Assembly: GCF_004348455.1 (NCBI RefSeq) | Contig: NZ_SMKA01000028.1 | Location: 1-49,690, forward strand | Reading direction: 5' to 3' | Source: Kribbella albertanoniae | Lineage (GTDB): Bacteria; Actinomycetota; Actinomycetes; Propionibacteriales; Kribbellaceae | DNA: 49,690 nucleotides | In this document: in pieces, positions 25,307-33,188 of the stretch | Layout: every line of letters starts with the position of its first letter | How positions within the stretch are numbered: the first letter of the stretch is position 1 | Position numbers and translations under genes: made by a program | The notes under the pieces: generated by a model | What the model saw: the letters and a program-made list of their open reading frames with translations, nothing else | Told to the model about the DNA's origin: nothing | Database searches by the model: none

Positions 25307-25554
25307 TCGCACTGCACATGGGCGGCATCCCGGAGACCGCGATGGTGCTCGGACCGATCCTGCTGATCATCGCCTTCATCCGAATCGCCCGCCGCCACGA
25401 GGCCGAGAACCCGGACTCCGACGACTGGGATGCCGACTTGGGCGATCTCCCACCTGACGTCAGCGGGCCTCGATCCGCAGACCGGCCTGAACGACACTTC
25501 GGGTCAACGGCCGCTGCAGAAAGTCGTGCGGGAACCCGAGCTCGATCGCACTGA
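25303..25554 (+). CDS. small single-span membrane protein, 83 aa
   Basis: The ATG at 25303 overlaps the preceding stop (ATGA). One transmembrane helix (TAMVLGPILLIIAFIRIA, about 13-30) is followed by RRHEAENPDSDDWDADLGDLP, an acidic cytoplasmic tail, and a less ordered C-terminus. The last 95 bp overlap the convergent aldo/keto reductase gene, and codon bias falls off there, so the tail may be non-conserved. It is probably an accessory subunit of the 435-aa membrane protein. Confidence 0.6.
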   Translation: MIALHMGGIPETAMVLGPILLIIAFIRIARRHEAENPDSDDWDADLGDLPPDVSGPRSADRPERHFGSTAAAESRAGTRARSH

Positions 25555-26524
25555 CCGCTTCCAGTTCGGCGATGTCCTGCTCGCCGAGGTCCACCTCGAG
25601 CGCGGTCAGGTTCTGCTCGAGCTGAGTCAGCGTGCGGGCGCCGATGATGGGTGAGGTGACCGCCGGGTTGAGCAGGGTCCAGGCCAGCGCGACCTGGGCC
25701 GGCGTCCAGCCGTTGCGCTCGGCAACCTTCTTGACCACGTCCGCGATCCCCAGCGTGCGCTCGGTCAGCGAGTTGTTGCCGGCCGCCACGTTCTTCCGGG
25801 TTCCCTCGGCACTTGCCTCGCCACCGCCGTGATTCAGATCGGCCGCGGTGTACTTGCCGGTCAGCACCCCGCTGGCCAACGGCGACCACGGGAGTACGCC
25901 GAGGCCGAGTTCGCGCGCCATCGGGATCAGTTCCCGTTCGATGGTCCGCTCGGCCAGGCTGTACTCGACCTGCAGTGCGACGAGGGGACTCCAGCCGCGC
26001 AGATCCGCGATCGCCTGCATCCGCGAGATCTGCCAGGCCGGTGCGTCCGAGATGCCGACGTACAGGACCTTGCCCTGGCTGACCAGGTCGTCCATCGCGC
26101 GCAGGATCTCCTCGACCGGCGTGGTGAAGTCCCAGGCGTGCAGGTAGAGCAGGTCGATGTAGTCGGTCTGCAGGTTGCGCAGACTGCGCTCGACCGAGCG
26201 GACCATGCTCTTGCGGTGGTTGCCGCCGGCGTTCGGGTCGGTCGGGTTGGTGATCATCGTGTACTTGGTGGCGAGCACGAGATCGTCGCGGCGGCCCTGC
26301 GTGAGCTGGCCGAGCAACTGCTCGGAGGTGCCGTTGGTGTACATGTTCGCGGTGTCGACGAAGTTGCCGCCGCGGTCGACGTACGTGTCCAGGATGCGCT
26401 GCGCCTCGGCCTTGCCGGTGCCCCAGCCCCAGTCCTCGCCGAACGTCATCGTGCCCAGCGACAGCGGGGAAACGCGCAGCCCGGAGCGGCCGAGCAGCCG
26501 GTAGGTGTCAAGTGTGGTGCTCAC
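25460..26524 (-). CDS. aldo/keto reductase
   Basis: 354 aa NADPH-dependent (beta/alpha)8 oxidoreductase. The catalytic tetrad is visible as Asp57 and Tyr62 in DTANMYTNG, Lys87 in LATKYTM and the His in LLYLHAWD. The cofactor pocket follows in the C-terminal third (GARTLTQLEQNL). The GTG start at 26524 has AAGAGGAC just upstream. It is divergent from a MmyB-type regulator gene that carries a frameshift. The carbonyl substrate is not predictable. Confidence 0.92.
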   Translation of the reverse strand: MSTTLDTYRLLGRSGLRVSPLSLGTMTFGEDWGWGTGKAEAQRILDTYVDRGGNFVDTANMYTNGTSEQLLGQLTQGRRDDLVLATKYTMITNPTDPNAGGNHRKSMVRSVERSLRNLQTDYIDLLYLHAWDFTTPVEEILRAMDDLVSQGKVLYVGISDAPAWQISRMQAIADLRGWSPLVALQVEYSLAERTIERELIPMARELGLGVLPWSPLASGVLTGKYTAADLNHGGGEASAEGTRKNVAAGNNSLTERTLGIADVVKKVAERNGWTPAQVALAWTLLNPAVTSPIIGARTLTQLEQNLTALEVDLGEQDIAELEAVSAIELGFPHDFLQRPLTRSVVQAGLRIEAR

Positions 26525-26633
26525 TGAAGTCCTCTTTCGGTGGGGGTGTTCACCACTTTTGCCCGGTCCGTCACTGGGGGTAAGGGAGAGGTCATCCTGG
26601 GACTGGCCTTCCCACCTTCGTATGGTTGACGGC

Positions 26634-27478
26634 ATGACCGTCGACGTGGCTCAGGAACTGGCCGTCTTCCTCCGCGGCTGCCGCGAGCGGCTCGCGCCTG
26701 CCGAGGTCGGGCTGGTCAGAACGGGCCGCGCCCGCCGTACGCCGGGACTGCGGCGGGAGGAGGTCGCCGAGCTCGCCGGGGTCAGCGTGGACTACGTGAT
26801 CCGGCTCGAGCAGGGCTGCGGCCGTCGGGCGAGGTCCTCGAGGCGCTGGCGCGGGCGTTACGGTTGACCGACGACGAGCACGCGTACGTCTTCGACCTCA
26901 CCCGCCAATGGACCCCTGTACGGCGTCAGCCGCAGCCCGAGTCGAGTTCGCTGGCCGCGTTGGTGCAGGCGCTGTCGCCGCTACCGGCGATGCTGATCAA
27001 CCACCGCTTCGACATCAGGGCGTGGAATCCAGAGCTCGAACTGCTGATGCTGAACTTCGCCGGTGTCTCGCCGGAGCGGCGCAACGCGATGGTGTTGTGC
27101 ACCCTCGAGCCGGCCTTCTTCGATTACTACACGGACCGGGAACGGATCATCCGCGAGGGCATCGCGGACCTGCGCGCCGCCTGGGCGGCCCACGCCGACG
27201 ACGAAGACCTGGCCGAGCTGGTCCGGACGTTGTGCGACGAGAGCAGCGAGTTCGCCGAACTGTGGGCGCGGCGCGACGTCAAGGTCAAGAGCACCGGCCG
27301 CAAGCGCCTCAATCACCCGGACGTCGGCCGGCTCACGGTCGAGTACGACGTACTGACGCCGCTCGGTGATACCGCCCAGCGGCTGATCGTCTACCGGGCC
27401 ATCGACGCGGCCTCGCAACGGGCGTTGGACCGAATCGCCGCAATGGTTGCCCAAGGCGACCATGCGCTGGCCGGCTGA
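26634..27478 (+). pseudogene. MmyB-type helix-turn-helix regulator, frameshifted
   Basis: Two reading frames together make one full-length regulator of about 280 aa. The first, from ATG 26634, encodes the XRE-like helix-turn-helix (PGLRREEVAELAGVSVDYVIRLEQG) and loses homology after residue 63. The second, in use by about 26825, resumes with LTDDEHAYVFDLTRQW and the MmyB-like ligand-binding domain, ending at 27478. A single base is missing near 26818-26826 (GGCTGCGGCCGTCG), where homologues need one more G before CCGTCG. It is either a recent inactivating mutation or a sequencing error in a G-run. It is divergent from the aldo/keto reductase, the usual target of such regulators. Confidence 0.8.
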
Positions 27479-27577
27479 TTGCCCGAAGGTGCCGACCCGC
27501 GCCGTACACCCCAACCGGTGAGGTGGTGCAGCCGTCTGTCTCCCCGACAGCATCAACACCCTTGGGGGAGTAGACCA

Positions 27578-28171
27578 ATGCGAAAGATCATCAGCGGTGT
27601 CGCGGCAACGATCGTGGCCGGTGGACTGGCCCTCGGCGGCGCAGCCCTGCACAGCAACGCCGAAACCACGCAGCAGACCACCACTCAGCAAGTCGCGGCG
27701 GTGAAGTTCGTGAAGCGCGACTTCGACTGCTTCGCGCATGTGGGGTGCCTTGCCAGCTCGCAGTTGCCGAGCACCTGGAAGCAGATCAACCTCGCGAAGT
27801 ACCGCACGCGCTTCGCCGACAAGGCGAACCAGACTGCCACCTTCACCACGAACCTCGGTGCGAAGGTGTCGACCGCGCAGGCGATGAAGAACAAGCAGAA
27901 GGCGCTGAAGGGCACCCGCGGTCTGCACATCGTCAGCACCGCGACCACCAAGATGAAGTCGACCTCGGGGCAAGGGCCGCTGACCGTCAGCACGATCGTG
28001 TACACGTACAAGAGCGGCAAGACGACTCGGTGGGTCGCGACCCGCTACATCGGCACCTGGGGGTACACCGATGCCGGGATCGAGTTGACGGTGGCCGGTG
28101 CGCCGAAGAACTCGAAGTTCCTCGGCACGGTCCTGCTCAAGGCGACCTCCGCGGTCGAGACCCGGGGCTGA
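27578..28171 (+). CDS. secreted protein of unknown function, paralogue 1
   Basis: 197 aa from the ATG at 27578, with GGGGGAG 7 nt upstream. A signal peptide (MRKIISGVAATIVAGG, then HSNAETT) leads a Thr/Gln-rich start and a basic mature domain. The mature part has a Cys pair in FDCFAHVGCLAS, a helix with many lysines and a C-terminal motif YTYKSGKTTRW. No family is recognised. The next gene is a clear paralogue. An 11-base stretch CGTCTGTCTCC and a small hairpin (CTGTC-TCCCC-GACAG, 27536-27550) precede the ribosome site. Confidence 0.75.
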   Translation: MRKIISGVAATIVAGGLALGGAALHSNAETTQQTTTQQVAAVKFVKRDFDCFAHVGCLASSQLPSTWKQINLAKYRTRFADKANQTATFTTNLGAKVSTAQAMKNKQKALKGTRGLHIVSTATTKMKSTSGQGPLTVSTIVYTYKSGKTTRWVATRYIGTWGYTDAGIELTVAGAPKNSKFLGTVLLKATSAVETRG

Positions 28172-28233
28172 TGGTCACGGAGTCCTCGCTTCGGTAATCC
28201 GCGGCCAACCAATCCGGCGGTTGCTGCGTCTGT

Positions 28234-28268
28234 CTCCGCGCCGGGTCCACAACGGGCCCGGCGCGGAG
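28234..28268 (+). promoter_or_regulatory. 12-bp hairpin just before the second paralogue's ribosome site
   Basis: CTCCGCGCCGGG (28234-28245) pairs perfectly with 28257-28268 across an 11-nt loop, ending 2 nt before the ribosome site at 28271. It may terminate the first paralogue's transcript or control the second's translation. The first paralogue has a smaller hairpin in the matching place, after the same 11-mer CGTCTGTCTCC. Confidence 0.55.
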
Positions 28269-28283
28269 CTGGAGGGAACCACC

Positions 28284-28895
28284 GTGCAGAAGAAGAGTCT
28301 CGCCGTACTGGCCGGGGCGGGGGCCGTCGTGGGGTCGGCCGGTCTGTTGCTCGCGACGATGCTGCCGAGCTCGGCCGACACCACCCGTCAGCAGACGACC
28401 ACGAAGGTCGAGGCGACGAGCGCGGTCACCTACACCTTGCGAAACTTCGAGTGCGGGAAGCGGGTGTGCCACGCGTCCGCCGTACTGCCGACGACGTGGA
28501 AGCATGTCGTTCACGGCAATGGCAAGGACGCGTTCCAGGACCCGACCGCGAACCGGATGATCAGGTTCAACGTGTTGCTCAGCGGCACCCAGAGCACGGT
28601 GGTCGCCGGCCAGCAGAAGGTTGCGGCGCTCAAGGGCACGCCGGGGCTGAAGATCCAGAACGTCTACACGACGACGATGCAGTCGACCCGCAACCAGGGC
28701 AAGCTCACCCTCACCACCGTCGTCTACACCTACAAGAGCGGCACGACCACTCGCTGGGTCGGCACCCGCTACCTCGCCCAGCAGGGCGGCGCGCAGGCCG
28801 ACTACGAGATCACCGTCGGCGGCGTACCGACCGACTACAAACTCCTGGGAACCGCCCTCCTCAAAGCCACCCAGTCCCTCGCCCTAGCCGGCTGA
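28284..28895 (+). CDS. secreted protein of unknown function, paralogue 2
   Basis: 203 aa from GTG 28284 with GGAGGGAA 5 nt upstream. A signal peptide (QKKSLAVLAGAGAVVG, then PSSADTT) is followed by the same layout as paralogue 1: QQTTTK, a Cys pair in FECGKRVCHAS, and YTYKSGTTTRWVGTRYL near the end, finishing with LLGTALLKAT. The pair clearly arose by tandem duplication, including the upstream 11-mer. A small extracellular domain stabilised by one disulfide is likely; the role is unknown. Confidence 0.75.
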   Translation: MQKKSLAVLAGAGAVVGSAGLLLATMLPSSADTTRQQTTTKVEATSAVTYTLRNFECGKRVCHASAVLPTTWKHVVHGNGKDAFQDPTANRMIRFNVLLSGTQSTVVAGQQKVAALKGTPGLKIQNVYTTTMQSTRNQGKLTLTTVVYTYKSGTTTRWVGTRYLAQQGGAQADYEITVGGVPTDYKLLGTALLKATQSLALAG

Positions 28896-28916
28896 CCACG
28901 TTGCTGTGTGGAATAT

Positions 28917-28995
28917 GAGGGGATCTCCGTTCGATGTGCTGGTTCTCCCCCCAAAATCTGAGTAGAGAAGGGTCCACTTGAACGGATAGCCCCTC
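28917..28995. repeat. branched inverted repeat downstream of the secreted paralogues
   Basis: GAGGGG and CCGTTC (28917-28922, 28927-28932) pair with GAACGG and CCCCTC (28980-28985, 28990-28995) around a small internal loop; a further stem TTCTC/GAGAA lies inside. The structure is about 79 nt. It follows the paralogue 2 stop by 21 bp and is probably a terminator or a small repeat element. Confidence 0.45.
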
Positions 28996-29101
28996 AAATG
29001 TGCCGTAGGGCCTGGCCGGATCTGAGTGCACCCGCCTCCCACAGACGTTGTGGCGGGAAGGGAAGACCGCACTGGCCAGGTTCAACTAGCCGGCCTTGGG
29101 G

Positions 29102-29848
29102 CTAGCCGGTGGAGGGGAGTTCCTTGGGGTCTACGCCTAGTTCTTCGTAGGCGACCAGTTCTATTTCGCGGCCCATGGCTTCGCGGAAGGCGGCGACGAG
29201 GGCTTGGCCGGCCAGCGGGATGATGCCTTCGAGGGTGCGCTGGATCTCGGGCCAGCCTTCGGGGGGTAGGCCGGCGTCGGCGAACTGGCGCCAGACGGTG
29301 CTGCGGAAGAGTTCGACGTACACCTTGGCGACGGCGTCGGCGTGCTGGAAGAGCTTGGGCAGCATCACGAAGATGGCGTCCAGCGGGACGCCGAGTTTGA
29401 TCACCTCGAGGCCGGTGCGGAGCAGGTCCGGGTTCGGGATCCGGAGGCGGTCGCCCTCTTCGCGTTCGGCGATGCCGAGCTCGATCAGTTTGTCGATGGT
29501 GGCCGGGTTGTGCGGAATGCCGGCGCGGTCGGCGAGCTGCTGCTCGGTGATGACCTCGGGCTCGGTCGGGGTCCAGGGGTTGACCAGGGTCTCGAAGACG
29601 CCGAGCGCCATCGCGCCGTCGGGCAGGTCGCTGAGCATCCGCTCGACGGCGGCCAGGGTGTAACCCTTGTCGAGCAGTTCGCGGACCAGCGTGAGTCGCG
29701 CCACGTGGTCCTGGCCGTAGTAACCCGTGCGGCCGACCAGCCGGGGCGGCGGGATCAATCCCCGCCCGGCGTACGCCCGGACATTGCGCACCGTCATGCC
29801 CACCTTGGCGGCGAGCTGGTCGACCGTGAGCTCCTCGTCTGCTTCCAC
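29102..29848 (-). CDS. MerR-family regulator
   Basis: 248 aa from GTG 29848. The N-terminal winged helix (about 7-75) is typical: LTVDQLAAKVGMTVRNVRAY and a wing with RTGYYGQDHVARL. The long C-terminal domain (about 90-248) is helical and not a metal-binding type; it resembles actinobacterial MerR regulators with a two-part effector domain (NPATIDKLIELGIAE looks like a second small helical motif). An ATG at 29893 upstream is an alternative start. It is divergent from a membrane protein/hydrolase operon, with a 19-bp inverted repeat between them. The effector is unknown. Confidence 0.85.
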   Translation of the reverse strand: MEADEELTVDQLAAKVGMTVRNVRAYAGRGLIPPPRLVGRTGYYGQDHVARLTLVRELLDKGYTLAAVERMLSDLPDGAMALGVFETLVNPWTPTEPEVITEQQLADRAGIPHNPATIDKLIELGIAEREEGDRLRIPNPDLLRTGLEVIKLGVPLDAIFVMLPKLFQHADAVAKVYVELFRSTVWRQFADAGLPPEGWPEIQRTLEGIIPLAGQALVAAFREAMGREIELVAYEELGVDPKELPSTG

Positions 29849-29850
29849 CC

Positions 29851-29891
29851 TTGACAGTCTTCCAGATCGCACGTTACATAGGATATGTAAC
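29851..29891. promoter_or_regulatory. promoter and MerR operator
   Basis: GTTACATA-GGA-TATGTAAC at 29873-29891 is a perfect 19-bp inverted repeat in the divergent gap. TTGACA at 29851-29856 with TTACAT 17 nt downstream could be the plus-strand promoter, so the operator overlaps the -10 region. The site lies 42 bp before the membrane-protein start. Confidence 0.6.
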
Positions 29892-29933
29892 ATCTGCCAT
29901 GGCGCATACTTAATGTCCCGAAGGAGCTCCAGG

Positions 29934-31751
29934 ATGGCGATCCCCCTGGCCACCACCGGTACGGCGACGTTCGATCAGATCGCGATCGTGACCGGCGTGG
30001 TGGGACTGCTGTACGTCGCCATGGCGGTCTTCCTGTGGCGGGAGCGGACCGGTCGCGTCACGCTCGTCGGCAGGCTCGCGGACACCATCGGGAGGCTGGA
30101 CGGAGTCCCCCGGTGGGCCGCGCTGTCGCCGTACCTGCATGTCGTGTCGCTGCTCGCCTGCGCCTTCGGCGTCTGGTGGGACATCGCCGTGCACATCGAC
30201 AAGGGTCGCGACACCGGCCCGTTCGGTACGCCGGCGCACTATCCGATCTTCTTCGGCATCCTCGGCGTGATCGTGACCGGCGTACTGCCGATCGCGCTCG
30301 CCGGGAAGCCGCTGCCGGCCCGGACGATCAAGCTCACCAAGAGCTGGCGGATCCCGTGCAGTGCCGCGCTGATCCTGGTCTGCGGCACGTTCGCGCTGGT
30401 CGGCTTCCCGCTCGACGACACCTGGCACCGGCTGTTCGGTGAGGACGTCACGCTGTGGGGCCCGACGCACCTGCTGATGATCGGCGGCGTGGTCTTCTCG
30501 ATCTTCGCCCGGCTGCTGGCGGTCGCCGAGGTCGAGCAGTTGATGGGGATGAACAAGCGCCGCCTCTTCCAAGAGGTCGCGTCCGTCGGTGCGCTGCTGA
30601 TCGCGTGGGACCTGTTCAGCACCGAGTTCAACTACGGCGTGCCGCAGTTCCCGCTGATCCTGCACCCGCTGCTGATCGCCTTCGGCGCGGCGATGGCCTT
30701 CACCATCCTGCGCGCCCGCCGCGGTCCCGGCATCACCTTCGGTGCGCTCGCGATCTTCCTGATCGTCCGCGGCATCATCGCCTGGGCGGTCGATCAGCCG
30801 CTCGGCGAGATCCTCGGCCACTTCCCCCTGCTGATCGTCGAGGCGATCCTGGTCGAGGCCGTGGCCCTTGCCCTCGGCAACAAGAATCGCTTCCGCCTCG
30901 GCCTGGTCGCCGGTGCCCTGATCGGGACCGTCGGCGTGGTGGCCGAGTATGCGTGGAGCCAGGTCTGGATGCCGATCGCCTGGCCGTCGTCGCTCCTCCC
31001 GTCGGCCCTCGGGTACGGCGTGGTCGTCGGGGCCGGTGCTGGTCTGGTCGGCGCCTGGCTGGCCACCCGGTACGCCGAAGTTGCGGGCGCGGAGCGGACA
31101 ACCAACACGCGGCCGGAGGCTGTTCGCCGTACCCATCAGCTCGGCGCGGTCGGGCTGGTGGCGGTCGTCGCAATCATCTTCTTCTGTGTACCGCGGTCGG
31201 CCGAGCCGGGCGTGACCGGGACGGTGTCGCTGGAGCGGGTCGCCACTGGGGCCGAGCCGACCGCGTACGTCACGGTCACGCTCGACCCGGCCACCGCGGC
31301 CGACGACGCGCGCTGGTTCGAGGCGCTCGCCTGGCAGGGCGGTGGGATGGTCCTGCATCCGATGAAGAAGGTTGCTGAGGGCACCTATCGCTCCGAGGAC
31401 GCGCTGCCGATGTACGGCAAGTGGAAGACGATGATCCGGCTGCACACCGGTCAGCGGGAGATGACCGCGATGTGGGTCTACGCACCCGAGGACGCGGCGA
31501 TCGAGAAGCCCGCGATCGAGGTTTCGAACGGGCAGACCGTTGCCTTCGTCAACGAGCAGGAGACGTTGCGTCGCGAAGAGCGCACCGACGTGCCACGATG
31601 GATGTGGAACGGCGGCTACGCCTTGCTGGGTGTGGTCGGTCTACTGGAGATCGCCGGTATCGCCTGGCTGGTCGGGCGCGGCGCCCGTGGCGGGCGGTTG
31701 CGCGCGGCACACCTGGCCGCCGCCGGCGAACGGGAACGGGAGACTGCGTGA
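29934..31751 (+). CDS. histidine-rich polytopic membrane protein with C-terminal extracytoplasmic domain
   Basis: 605 aa from the ATG at 29934; AAGGAG lies 7 nt upstream. About ten helices fill residues 15-440. Many histidines sit in or near them: SPYLHVVS, WDIAVHID, PAHYPIFFG, DTWHRLFGED, WGPTHLLMIGG, LILHPLLI and ILGHFPLL. Residues about 445-565 form an extracytoplasmic beta domain (LDPATAADDARWFEAL, MYGKWKTMIRLHTG) that resembles FixH/CopC-like folds, followed by a final helix near 570-590. Metal or haem binding is possible but not shown. It overlaps the hydrolase gene by 4 bp (GTGA) and is divergent from the MerR regulator. Confidence 0.65.
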   Translation: MAIPLATTGTATFDQIAIVTGVVGLLYVAMAVFLWRERTGRVTLVGRLADTIGRLDGVPRWAALSPYLHVVSLLACAFGVWWDIAVHIDKGRDTGPFGTPAHYPIFFGILGVIVTGVLPIALAGKPLPARTIKLTKSWRIPCSAALILVCGTFALVGFPLDDTWHRLFGEDVTLWGPTHLLMIGGVVFSIFARLLAVAEVEQLMGMNKRRLFQEVASVGALLIAWDLFSTEFNYGVPQFPLILHPLLIAFGAAMAFTILRARRGPGITFGALAIFLIVRGIIAWAVDQPLGEILGHFPLLIVEAILVEAVALALGNKNRFRLGLVAGALIGTVGVVAEYAWSQVWMPIAWPSSLLPSALGYGVVVGAGAGLVGAWLATRYAEVAGAERTTNTRPEAVRRTHQLGAVGLVAVVAIIFFCVPRSAEPGVTGTVSLERVATGAEPTAYVTVTLDPATAADDARWFEALAWQGGGMVLHPMKKVAEGTYRSEDALPMYGKWKTMIRLHTGQREMTAMWVYAPEDAAIEKPAIEVSNGQTVAFVNEQETLRREERTDVPRWMWNGGYALLGVVGLLEIAGIAWLVGRGARGGRLRAAHLAAAGERERETA

Positions 31752-32851
31752 CCATTCAGGCTGAGCGCTCGGGGGTTACCACCACCGACGGCATTCATCT
31801 GAACGTCGAGAGCACCGGGCCGGCCGACGCGCCGGTCACGGTGCTGCTGGTGCACGGGTGGACGTGTTCGACCCGCGCCTGGCACCACCAGGTCGAGGGG
31901 CTGCCGCGCATTCTCGGGGCGAACGCCGTACGGGTGGTGACCTACGATCACCGCGGTCATGGGCAGTCGGATGCGGCACCGCCGGGGTCGTTGCGGATCG
32001 AGCAGTTGGCCGATGACTTGGTGACCGTGCTCGACGAGGTCGTCGGTGACGGGCCGGTCGTGTACGCCGGGCACTCGATGGGCGGGATGACGTTGATGGA
32101 GCTGGCCGACAAGCGGCCGGATCTGTTCGGCTCCCGGATCAAGGCTGCGGCGCTGGTCAGTACGTCGTCCGGTCAGGCGGCCCGGGGTGCTTTCGGCATC
32201 CCGGTGTGTTTCGAGCCGGCCGCCGTACGGATCGCGCCGAGAGTTGCGCAGGTGGTCGGGACGCGAGTGGACCGCCGTGCCGAGCGACTGTCGGCTGCGG
32301 CCGCTGCTGCTGCGGATAACGCCGTGGTCGCCGCTGAAGGGGTTGCCTCTGCCGTCGCTGACGCTGCTGGACGTGCGGCGACGACTGCTGCCGGCGCTGT
32401 CGAAGGTGTGGCGCTGAAGGCGGGTGGGGCTGCGGGACGAGTTGTCGGCGGGCGCGAGATGGCCCGTGCCGCCCGGGCCAACGTGGCCGCGCTGATGCAG
32501 CGGCCGGCGCTGCGGCAGGTCGTGTTCGGGAAGAAGGTCGACCCGGCCGAGATCGCGATCTTCCAGGAAGGACTCGCGCTGCTGCCGGGAGCGACGTACA
32601 GCGGATTCTTCGAGGCGATCCTGGAGCACGACCGCGTGCACGCGCTGAAGGTGCTGGACCAGATCCCGGTCGAGGTCATGCACGGTACGCGGGACCGCCT
32701 GCTGCCGCCGCGGCACGCGAACCGGATCGCCGCCGAGCTCCCAAGCGCCCGCGTCTGGATGTACCCCGGCGCCGGCCACATGCTCCCCCAAGAACGCCCC
32801 CGCGACGTAACCCACCGCCTCGCCTCCCTAGCCCGCAAAATCGCCAGCTGA
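31748..32851 (+). CDS. alpha/beta hydrolase with alanine-rich insertion
   Basis: 367 aa, no signal peptide. The triad is Ser110 in GHSMGGM, Asp316 in GTRDRLLP and His344 in GAGHMLPQ; the oxyanion region is HGWTCSTRAW. Between strands 6 and 7, where the cap domain belongs, residues 183-232 are almost entirely Ala, Val and Gly (starting AAAAAAADNAVVAAEG) and may form an amphipathic or membrane-seeking helix. The GTG start overlaps the membrane-protein stop, so the two are co-translated. The substrate is unknown; a lipid or an ester linked to the membrane partner is a reasonable guess. Confidence 0.85.
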   Translation: MTIQAERSGVTTTDGIHLNVESTGPADAPVTVLLVHGWTCSTRAWHHQVEGLPRILGANAVRVVTYDHRGHGQSDAAPPGSLRIEQLADDLVTVLDEVVGDGPVVYAGHSMGGMTLMELADKRPDLFGSRIKAAALVSTSSGQAARGAFGIPVCFEPAAVRIAPRVAQVVGTRVDRRAERLSAAAAAAADNAVVAAEGVASAVADAAGRAATTAAGAVEGVALKAGGAAGRVVGGREMARAARANVAALMQRPALRQVVFGKKVDPAEIAIFQEGLALLPGATYSGFFEAILEHDRVHALKVLDQIPVEVMHGTRDRLLPPRHANRIAAELPSARVWMYPGAGHMLPQERPRDVTHRLASLARKIAS

Positions 32852-32930
32852 ATCGGGCTGCCGGCGGCCTACCACCTGCCCCGCACCGGTGGTGACCGAT
32901 CTCCTCCCACCCCGTCTGCTCCGGCCCATC

Positions 32931-33010
32931 TCATGGGTTACCCCAGCAGCTTGTGGGTTCCCCACCCTCATGCGGGTACAACACCCACAACCTGATGGGG
33001 GAACCCACCA
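32931..33010. repeat. nested inverted repeats around TGGGTT-CCCCA
   Basis: GTGGGTTCCCC at 32953-32963 pairs exactly with 32998-33008. Inside, TTGTGGGT pairs with ACCCACAA and ACCC with GGGT. A near copy of the left arm (TGGGTTACCCC) starts at 32935. The alternatives are mutually exclusive, so the RNA could switch folds; it may instead be a decayed repeat element. Confidence 0.5.
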
Positions 33011-33035
33011 AATCCCGCGCGAGTCAGGCAGTCGG

Positions 33036-33092
33036 GGCCGGAGACCTGTGGTGCGAGGTCTCCGGCCACAACAACCTGTCTCCGGCCACAAC
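33036..33092. repeat. 12-bp hairpin plus 15-bp direct repeat
   Basis: GGCCGGAGACCT at 33036-33047 pairs perfectly with 33056-33067 over an 8-nt loop. GTCTCCGGCCACAAC occurs at 33058-33072 and again at 33078-33092, exactly 20 bp apart, so the right arm of the hairpin is also the first direct repeat. Confidence 0.6.
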
Positions 33093-33188
33093 TGATGGCC
33101 GGGGCGCGGTGATTGCGGACACGGGATGGGCTGAGGGGTCAGTCTCATTTCGGTCCGTGGTGAGGGTGTTGCGCCTAGGCTCGGCGGC

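Larger units (their letters stand above)
32852..33188. other. 337-bp intergenic region rich in short repeats
   Basis: No gene is apparent. It holds several nested inverted repeats and a direct repeat (listed separately) between 32931 and 33100, preceding the CoA-transferase gene. The last 80 bp should contain that gene's promoter. Confidence 0.6.

Noticed and set aside
33058..33092. 15-bp direct repeat considered as a CRISPR start
   Set aside because: Only two copies with a 5-bp gap; no spacers and no cas genes.
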